Shown here piece by piece: positions 32,090 through 36,770 of a DNA stretch of 36,770 nucleotides. The translations under genes and the position numbers were made by a program. Within the stretch, counting starts at the first letter, position 1. Every line of letters starts with the position of its first letter. This DNA comes from Candidatus Omnitrophota bacterium (GTDB lineage Bacteria > Omnitrophota > Omnitrophia > Omnitrophales > Omnitrophaceae): positions 1 to 36,770 of the forward strand of contig JAKQXH010000003.1 in NCBI GenBank assembly GCA_029561555.1, in the 5' to 3' direction. The notes beneath the pieces were generated by a model, which was not told the DNA's origin, ran no database searches, and saw nothing but the letters and a program-made list of their open reading frames with translations.

Positions 32090-33265
32090 ATGAAGTTCGC
32101 GGATCAAATCCTCAAACGGATCGAAAAAATAGACCGAAACAGTCTCCAGAGTTACGTTGCCGAAACCCTGAAAGAGAAAGACTTTCTCGCCGGCGTTCTG
32201 GACTCCGTACCCCAAGGGATCTGGATCGTGCAGCCGGACGGTAAAATCGAATACGCAAACCAAAGCGCGAAATCGGTGCTGGGAATCGGGCATTCGGCTT
32301 CTCTCCGAAACCGACGGATCCAGGATGTCCTGCAGGACCGGTCTCTTTCGGAAGTCGTCTCCGGATGCCTCTTGAACCGACGCTATGTTTTTCAACGTGA
32401 GATCGAAATGATTTTTCCCCGCCCGGCATTTCTCTGTCTTACGGTCATCCCGTTCACCCGGGGCACCGGAAATGAGGATTCTTTCCTGGTGGTCTTCGAA
32501 GACACCTCGAATCTCAGGGCCGAAGAACGCCGGCTCGCTCAATCCGAAAAAGTCGAGTCCCTGATCTCATTAGCGAGAGGCGTCGCGCATGAAATCGGAA
32601 ATCCTTTGAGCGCCATCACAATCCATTTAAAACTCCTCGAACAGGAAATTTCGTCCGAAAAACACCCCCGAAGAAAAAACGCGGAAGAAATACTCCGAGT
32701 GATCGCCGCGGAGACCGAACGGCTAAGCCACATCATCAGAAATTTTCTGGTTGCGACCCGAAGGCGGACGCCGGAATTCCGGGAGTCCGATCTCAACGAC
32801 ATCCTGAGGGATTCCGTTAAGGTCTTAAAACCCGAAATGGAAAAAAACGGGATCAAAGCGCATCTTGACTTATGCCAGACGCTTCCGCCCATGCTTTTGG
32901 ACACAGAGAAACTCCACCAGGCTTTTCTGAACATCTTCAAAAATGCCATTCAATCGATGCCCCGCGGCGGCACCATTCATGTCGCGTCATCAAAAAACGG
33001 AAAGATTTGCACGGTGCAAATCCGCGATCAAGGGATCGGAATTCCCGAAAACGTTCTGCCGCGCATTTTTGAAGCGTATTACACAACGAAAGAGGAAGGG
33101 TCCGGGTTGGGACTGATGATCGTGCACAACATCATCAAAGAACACGGCGGGCGGATCGAAGTCCGAAGCAAAGAAGGGAAGGGCACCTGCTTCACCCTGT
33201 ATCTTCCGATCCGCTCCGAAAAGATCCCTCTCCCCGACCCATCCGAGGAGACTCAAAAACCATGA
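32090..33265 (+). CDS. Soluble PAS-domain sensor histidine kinase (NtrB-like)
   Basis: This 391-residue kinase has no membrane segment or signal peptide, so it senses something inside the cell. Domain order: a short N-terminal helix, a PAS domain (about 33-140), a coiled linker, a HisKA domain with phospho-acceptor H167 in GVAHEIGNPLSA, and an HATPase domain. The latter has N285 (N box), DQGIG (G1, 313-317) and GSGLGL (G2). The architecture resembles NtrB/AtoS-type kinases that work with sigma-54 activators, and the next gene encodes exactly that, overlapping by 4 nt. The ligand of the PAS domain is unknown. It starts 1 nt after trpF and so is probably transcribed with the trp genes. Confidence 0.9.
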   Translation: MKFADQILKRIEKIDRNSLQSYVAETLKEKDFLAGVLDSVPQGIWIVQPDGKIEYANQSAKSVLGIGHSASLRNRRIQDVLQDRSLSEVVSGCLLNRRYVFQREIEMIFPRPAFLCLTVIPFTRGTGNEDSFLVVFEDTSNLRAEERRLAQSEKVESLISLARGVAHEIGNPLSAITIHLKLLEQEISSEKHPRRKNAEEILRVIAAETERLSHIIRNFLVATRRRTPEFRESDLNDILRDSVKVLKPEMEKNGIKAHLDLCQTLPPMLLDTEKLHQAFLNIFKNAIQSMPRGGTIHVASSKNGKICTVQIRDQGIGIPENVLPRIFEAYYTTKEEGSGLGLMIVHNIIKEHGGRIEVRSKEGKGTCFTLYLPIRSEKIPLPDPSEETQKP

Positions 33266-34638
33266 CAATCCGGCCCAGCGTTCTGATTGTAGACGATGAA
33301 AAAAATATCCGGGAAGGCCTATCCAGATTTCTCACGGCCAAAGACTACGAAGTCCGTCTTGCCGAAAACGCCGTCGATGCCGTCGAAGCCATGCGCGAGG
33401 ACAATCCGGATATCGTCCTGACCGATTTAAAGCTCCCCGACCAGGACGGGCTTTTTGTCGTGGAAATGGCGAGGAAACTTCTTGCCGAACCGATCGTCAT
33501 CGTCTTTACCGCTTACGGAACGGTCGAAACCGCCGTGCAGGCGATGAAAAACGGAGCGCATGACTTCCTGGTCAAGCCGGTGCACCCCGATGCGCTGGAA
33601 GCGGTACTCGCCCGAGCTCTCGGCAATAAAAAAATAAGAGACGAAAACCGGGATTTAAAGAAAGAGCTCCAGGAAAAACAGGGACACACCAACATCGTTG
33701 CCGAATCCTCAAAAATGCAGGAGCTTCTGGCAACGGTCAGACAGGTTGCCCCCACGCAGTCGACGATCCTGATCCAGGGGGAAAGCGGAAGCGGAAAAGA
33801 AGTCGTTGCACATCTGATTCATGAATGGAGCGACCGGAAAGAAATGCCTTTCGTGACGGTGCACTGCGCCGCGCTGAACGAGTCCCTGCTTTTAAGCGAA
33901 CTCTTCGGTCATGAGAAAGGAGCCTTCACCGGCGCCAACGAAAGAAAAATCGGGCGCTTCGAAAAAGCGCACGGCGGGACTCTGTTCCTCGATGAAATCG
34001 GAGAAATCGCGGAGGAAGGACAGGTAAAACTCCTCCGGGTTCTGCAAAACGGTGAATTTGAACGCGTCGGAGGGACCAAAACCCTGAGAGTCAACGTCCG
34101 GCTGATCTGCGCGACCAATAAAAACCTCGCGGAAGAAGTTCGCAACGGAAGATTCCGGGAAGATCTCTTCTATCGCATCAATGTCATCCGCCTAGATGTC
34201 CCGCCCCTCCGAGAAAGAAGAAACGATATCGGGCCCCTAATCCATTTTTTCATCCAATACTACGCACGCCTGAACAATAAAAGCCATTTGACCATCGATG
34301 AATCCGCATCCGCAATCCTCCTGAAATATGATTGGCCCGGAAATGTCCGTGAACTTAAAAATGTTATCGAACGGATGGTGGTTTTGTGCAATCAAAAGGT
34401 CCTTTGTCCGTCCAGCATCCCGCTTGACATCCGTGACCAATGCGGGATCCCGGCCCCCGGCGAATCGGCGCCCGTTTCATCCGGCAGCTTGCAAGGGCTT
34501 CAGATAAAAGACATGGAAAAAGACTTCATCCAAAAAAAACTGATTGAGACGGGCGGAAACAAATTAAAAGCCGCCAAAGAGCTGGGAATTGCAAGAAAAA
34601 CCCTCTACCGGAAAATCAAGGAGTACGGGATCTCGTAA
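33262..34638 (+). CDS. NtrC-family sigma-54-dependent response regulator
   Basis: This 458-residue protein activates sigma-54 RNA polymerase when phosphorylated. The receiver domain (1-120) has the acidic pair D11-D12, phospho-acceptor D55, T83 and K105. The AAA+ domain has Walker A GESGSGKE (173-180), the sigma-54 contact loop GAFTGA (220-225) and Walker B GGTLFLDEIGE (238-248). A Fis-type helix-turn-helix (NKLKAAKELGIARKTLYRKI, about 433-452) ends the protein. All parts needed for activity are present. It pairs with the kinase upstream. Its closest candidate target is the sigma-54 promoter 138 nt downstream, before dnaK. Confidence 0.94.
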   Translation: MTIRPSVLIVDDEKNIREGLSRFLTAKDYEVRLAENAVDAVEAMREDNPDIVLTDLKLPDQDGLFVVEMARKLLAEPIVIVFTAYGTVETAVQAMKNGAHDFLVKPVHPDALEAVLARALGNKKIRDENRDLKKELQEKQGHTNIVAESSKMQELLATVRQVAPTQSTILIQGESGSGKEVVAHLIHEWSDRKEMPFVTVHCAALNESLLLSELFGHEKGAFTGANERKIGRFEKAHGGTLFLDEIGEIAEEGQVKLLRVLQNGEFERVGGTKTLRVNVRLICATNKNLAEEVRNGRFREDLFYRINVIRLDVPPLRERRNDIGPLIHFFIQYYARLNNKSHLTIDESASAILLKYDWPGNVRELKNVIERMVVLCNQKVLCPSSIPLDIRDQCGIPAPGESAPVSSGSLQGLQIKDMEKDFIQKKLIETGGNKLKAAKELGIARKTLYRKIKEYGIS

Positions 34639-34679
34639 TCCTAAAAAAGGCTCTGTTGTGACTATTTGCGCTTCCAAAG

Positions 34680-34752
34680 AAATAAAGTGTGTTATTTTGA
34701 CTCAAATGTCATTTTATTTTGAATATCAGAAATCATATCTTATTTAAAATAA
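34680..34752 (+). promoter_or_regulatory. A/T-rich repeats upstream of the dnaK sigma-54 promoter (putative enhancer)
   Basis: TTATTTTGA occurs twice, at 34692-34700 and 34714-34722, 22 bp apart, about two helical turns. AAATAA (34680-34685) forms an inverted repeat with the TTATTT of the first copy. A palindrome-like TTATTTAAAATAA lies at 34740-34752. Relative to the predicted start at 34803 these sit between about -123 and -51. That range suits binding sites of a sigma-54 activator. The surrounding DNA is AT-rich, so some of these matches could be chance. Confidence 0.35.
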
Positions 34753-34775
34753 ATGGGATATAGATTTTACGGTTC

Positions 34776-34792
34776 TTGGCACTTGAATTGCA
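34776..34792 (+). promoter_or_regulatory. Sigma-54 (-24/-12) promoter of dnaK
   Basis: TTGGCACTTGAATTGCA matches the consensus TTGGCACG-N4-TTGCW at every fixed position except one (T for G at the eighth). The GG (34778-34779) and GC (34790-34791) dinucleotides have the obligatory 10-bp spacing. The predicted start point is near 34803, giving a 63-nt leader before dnaK. A sigma-54 activator gene ends 137 nt upstream. I found no sigma-32-type promoter and no CIRCE element in the gap. Confidence 0.75.
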
Positions 34793-34829
34793 TTTAATTT
34801 GACAAAATTGAAATGAACTAACAAGTGCC
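34778..34829 (+). repeat. Inverted repeat overlapping the dnaK promoter
   Basis: GGCACTTG (34778-34785) and CAAGTGCC (34822-34829) are perfect 8-bp inverted repeats with 36 nt between them. The left arm is the -24 part of the sigma-54 promoter; the right arm is in the dnaK leader. They could form a long-loop RNA stem only if transcription began upstream. As DNA, the centre-to-centre distance of 44 bp is about four turns, suiting a looped repressor. Confidence 0.6.
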
Positions 34830-34865
34830 GATAATGAAAATTAACGATCCGGAAGGAGATTTGAA

Positions 34866-36770
34866 ATGGCTAAGGTAATTGGAATCGATTTAGGAACAAC
34901 CTTTTCGTGCATGGCCTATATGGAAGGCGGGGAGCCAAAAGTTATTCCCAACAAAGAGGGAAGCCGAACAACCCCCTCAGTTGTTGCGTTCACAAAATCC
35001 GGCGAAAGATTGGTCGGGCAGACTGCCAAGCGGCAGGCTGTCACCAATCCCGAAAACACGGTGTTCAGCGCAAAGCGCTTCATCGGGCGGAAATCCGGCG
35101 AAGTTCAGTCAGAAATCAAGCTCGTGCCGTTCAAGGTTACCGAAGGCAGCGCGGGAGACGCAAAAATTATGGCGGGCGGGCGGGAATACACGCCGCCTGA
35201 AATATCCGCAATGGTCCTTCAAAAACTCAAGCAGGACGCGGAAGCCTTTTTAGGAGAACCCGTGAGCAAGGCCGTTATTACGGTCCCCGCGTATTTCAAC
35301 GATTCTCAGCGGCAAGCTACCAAAGATGCCGGGGCCATTGCAGGCTTGGAAGTGCTCCGAATTATCAACGAACCGACCGCAGCATCACTCGCGTACGGCC
35401 TCGACAAAAAGAAAGACGAAAGAATCGCCGTCTACGATCTCGGAGGCGGAACCTTCGATGTCTCCATTCTGGAAATCGGAGACGGAGTCTTCGAAGTGAA
35501 ATCCACCAACGGAGACACACATCTTGGAGGGGACGATTTCGACCAAAAGATTATCAATTGGCTGGTCGATGAATTCAGAAAACAGGAGGGAATCGACCTG
35601 TCAAAAGACCGAACGGCCCTTCAGCGGCTCAAAGAAGCGTCCGAAAAAACCAAATGCGAGCTTTCGACCGCCCTGCAGAGCGAAATCAACCTTCCGTTTA
35701 TTACGGCGGACCAGAACGGTCCGAAACATCTCGTGATGACGTTGACACGCGCGAAGCTCGAGCAGCTGGTAGGAGATTTGGTTGAGCGGACCGCCGGCCC
35801 CTGCCTGCAGGCGCTGAAAGACGCCGGCGTAACCGCGGAACAAATCGACGAAGTGGTTCTGGTCGGAGGGCAGACACGAATGCCCGCCGTACAGGAACAC
35901 GTCAAGAAGCTGTTCAAAAAAGAGCCTCACAAAGGCGTGAACCCCGACGAAGTCGTTGCGATCGGCGCGGCCATTCAGGCCGGGGTTCTTATGGGGGAAA
36001 TCAAGGACGTGCTTCTGCTCGATGTCACACCGCTGTCTTTGGGTATTGAAACACTCGGGGGAGTGATGACAAAGCTGATCGAGCGCAACACAACGATCCC
36101 GACCCGGAAAAGTGAAATCTTCACGACCGCCGCGGACAGTCAAACCGCCGTCAGCATACATGTTTTGCAAGGTGAACGGGAGATGTCCTCCGACAACCGA
36201 ACGCTCGGACGTTTTGATCTGGTCGGAATTCCGCCGGCCCCCCGGGGCGTTCCTCAAATCGAAGTGGCTTTCGACATCGACGCGAACGGAATCGTCCATG
36301 TCTCCGCCAAAGATCTGGCAACCGGAAAAGAACAGAAAATCCGAATTGAAAGCTCTTCGGGGATCAAAAAGGAAGACATCGAAAAGCTGGTCAAAGAGGC
36401 GGAGCTTCATGCCGACGAAGACAAGAAGAAACATGAAACGATTCATGCCCGGAACCAGCTCGACACCCTGATTTACAGCGTTGAAAAAACCCTGAAAGAG
36501 CACGGGGACAAAATCTCGGCCGAAGAAAAAAGTCAGATCGAAAACGCCATCAAAGAAGCCAAGGATGCGCTGAATTCCAACGACGCCGAAACGCTCAAAA
36601 GCAAGACCGAAAAATTGACCCAGGCTTCGCACGGCCTCGCCCAAAAAATGTATGAGGCGGCCAGCAAGGACAAAAAAGGCCCTTCGACCGGGGGAAGCTC
36701 GGCTTCGCCGAACCCGACTCCCGAAGGGGACGAAAAAGTCGTGGACGCCGACTACGAAGTCGTCGACGAC
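34866..36770 (+). CDS. dnaK: Molecular chaperone DnaK (runs off window edge)
   Basis: DnaK (Hsp70) binds exposed hydrophobic peptides in an ATP-driven cycle with DnaJ and GrpE. The frame is open to the last base, giving 635 residues. The nucleotide-binding domain has [10 protein letters not shown] at the N-terminus, [17 protein letters not shown], and [11 protein letters not shown] (about 191-201). [11 protein letters not shown] comes before the linker [18 protein letters not shown]. The substrate-binding domain, helical lid and acidic tail ending DADYEVVDD follow. DnaK proteins usually end in such a tail, so the stop codon is probably at 36771-36773, just outside. An AAGGAGA ribosome binding site (34853-34859) stands 6 nt before the ATG. 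grpE and dnaJ are not in the window. Confidence 0.97.
   Translation, partial: MAKVIGIDLGTTFSCMAYMEGGEPKVIPNKEGSRTTPSVVAFTKSGERLVGQTAKRQAVTNPENTVFSAKRFIGRKSGEVQSEIKLVPFKVTEGSAGDAKIMAGGREYTPPEISAMVLQKLKQDAEAFLGEPVSKAVITVPAYFNDSQRQATKDAGAIAGLEVLRIINEPTAASLAYGLDKKKDERIAVYDLGGGTFDVSILEIGDGVFEVKSTNGDTHLGGDDFDQKIINWLVDEFRKQEGIDLSKDRTALQRLKEASEKTKCELSTALQSEINLPFITADQNGPKHLVMTLTRAKLEQLVGDLVERTAGPCLQALKDAGVTAEQIDEVVLVGGQTRMPAVQEHVKKLFKKEPHKGVNPDEVVAIGAAIQAGVLMGEIKDVLLLDVTPLSLGIETLGGVMTKLIERNTTIPTRKSEIFTTAADSQTAVSIHVLQGEREMSSDNRTLGRFDLVGIPPAPRGVPQIEVAFDIDANGIVHVSAKDLATGKEQKIRIESSSGIKKEDIEKLVKEAELHADEDKKKHETIHARNQLDTLIYSVEKTLKEHGDKISAEEKSQIENAIKEAKDALNSNDAETLKSKTEKLTQASHGLAQKMYEAASKDKKGPSTGGSSASPNPTPEGDEKVVDADYEVVDD

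Noticed and set aside
34708..34749. 13-codon frame upstream of dnaK
   Set aside because: No ribosome binding site and it lies within the AT-rich regulatory region; length and composition are as expected by chance.
34639..34865. CIRCE (HrcA) operator or sigma-32 promoter before dnaK
   Set aside because: I looked for TTAGCACTC-N9-GAGTGCTAA and for CTTGAA/CCCCAT-type boxes and found none; the only strong element is the sigma-54 one.

Overview
This 36.8 kb window is dense bacterial chromosome. It holds 35 protein genes, all on the + strand, with no rRNA, tRNA, CRISPR array, insertion sequence or phage gene that I can see. No gene-free stretch exceeds 300 bases. The largest gaps are 227 nt before dnaK, 202 nt before recA, 192 nt before smc and 145 nt before trpD, and each carries promoter-like signals described below. 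Base composition looks moderately GC-rich by eye in genes, and clearly AT-rich in the trpG-trpD and pre-dnaK gaps. A lipoprotein signal and a DnaK of the Gram-negative type suggest a diderm. The gene order, the GLSLGE active-site variant in FabD and the NtrC-family regulator make a PVC-like lineage such as Omnitrophota a reasonable guess. That placement is inference, not proof.

Layout. (1) 1-8915 holds recG (5' end cut off by the window), rsmD, coaD, a DUF177/YceD gene, rpmF, plsX and the fatty-acid synthesis genes fabH-fabD-fabG-acpP-fabF. (2) 9026-18134 starts with a perfect -10 box and holds smc, a glycine-zipper lipoprotein, pgsA, der, plsY and a large GH35-like glycosidase. PlsX, PlsY and PgsA together cover phospholipid head-end synthesis, fed by the fab genes. 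(3) 18143-22563 has two good promoters followed by recA, recX and alaS. (4) 22583-32088 is a merged histidine-tryptophan cluster: hisD, hisB, hisH, hisA, an unrecognised membrane-protein gene, hisF, hisI, trpE, trpG, trpD, trpC and trpF. hisG, hisC, hisE, trpA and trpB are not in the window. (5) 32090-34638 encodes a soluble PAS histidine kinase and an NtrC-type sigma-54 activator, packed directly behind trpF. (6) 34639-36770 is an AT-rich regulatory region and dnaK, which runs to the window edge probably one codon short of its stop.

The most notable signal is directly upstream of dnaK. There is a near-perfect sigma-54 (-24/-12) promoter, an inverted repeat that overlaps it, and A/T-rich repeats at the distance expected of an enhancer. 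The neighbouring gene encodes a sigma-54 activator. This suggests that a two-component system controls the chaperone through sigma-54, in place of the usual sigma-32 or HrcA/CIRCE control. Other points of interest are the orphan three-helix membrane protein between hisA and hisF (with a strong ribosome binding site), a possible 26-residue hydrophobic microprotein coupled to trpD, and the glycosidase embedded in a housekeeping operon.
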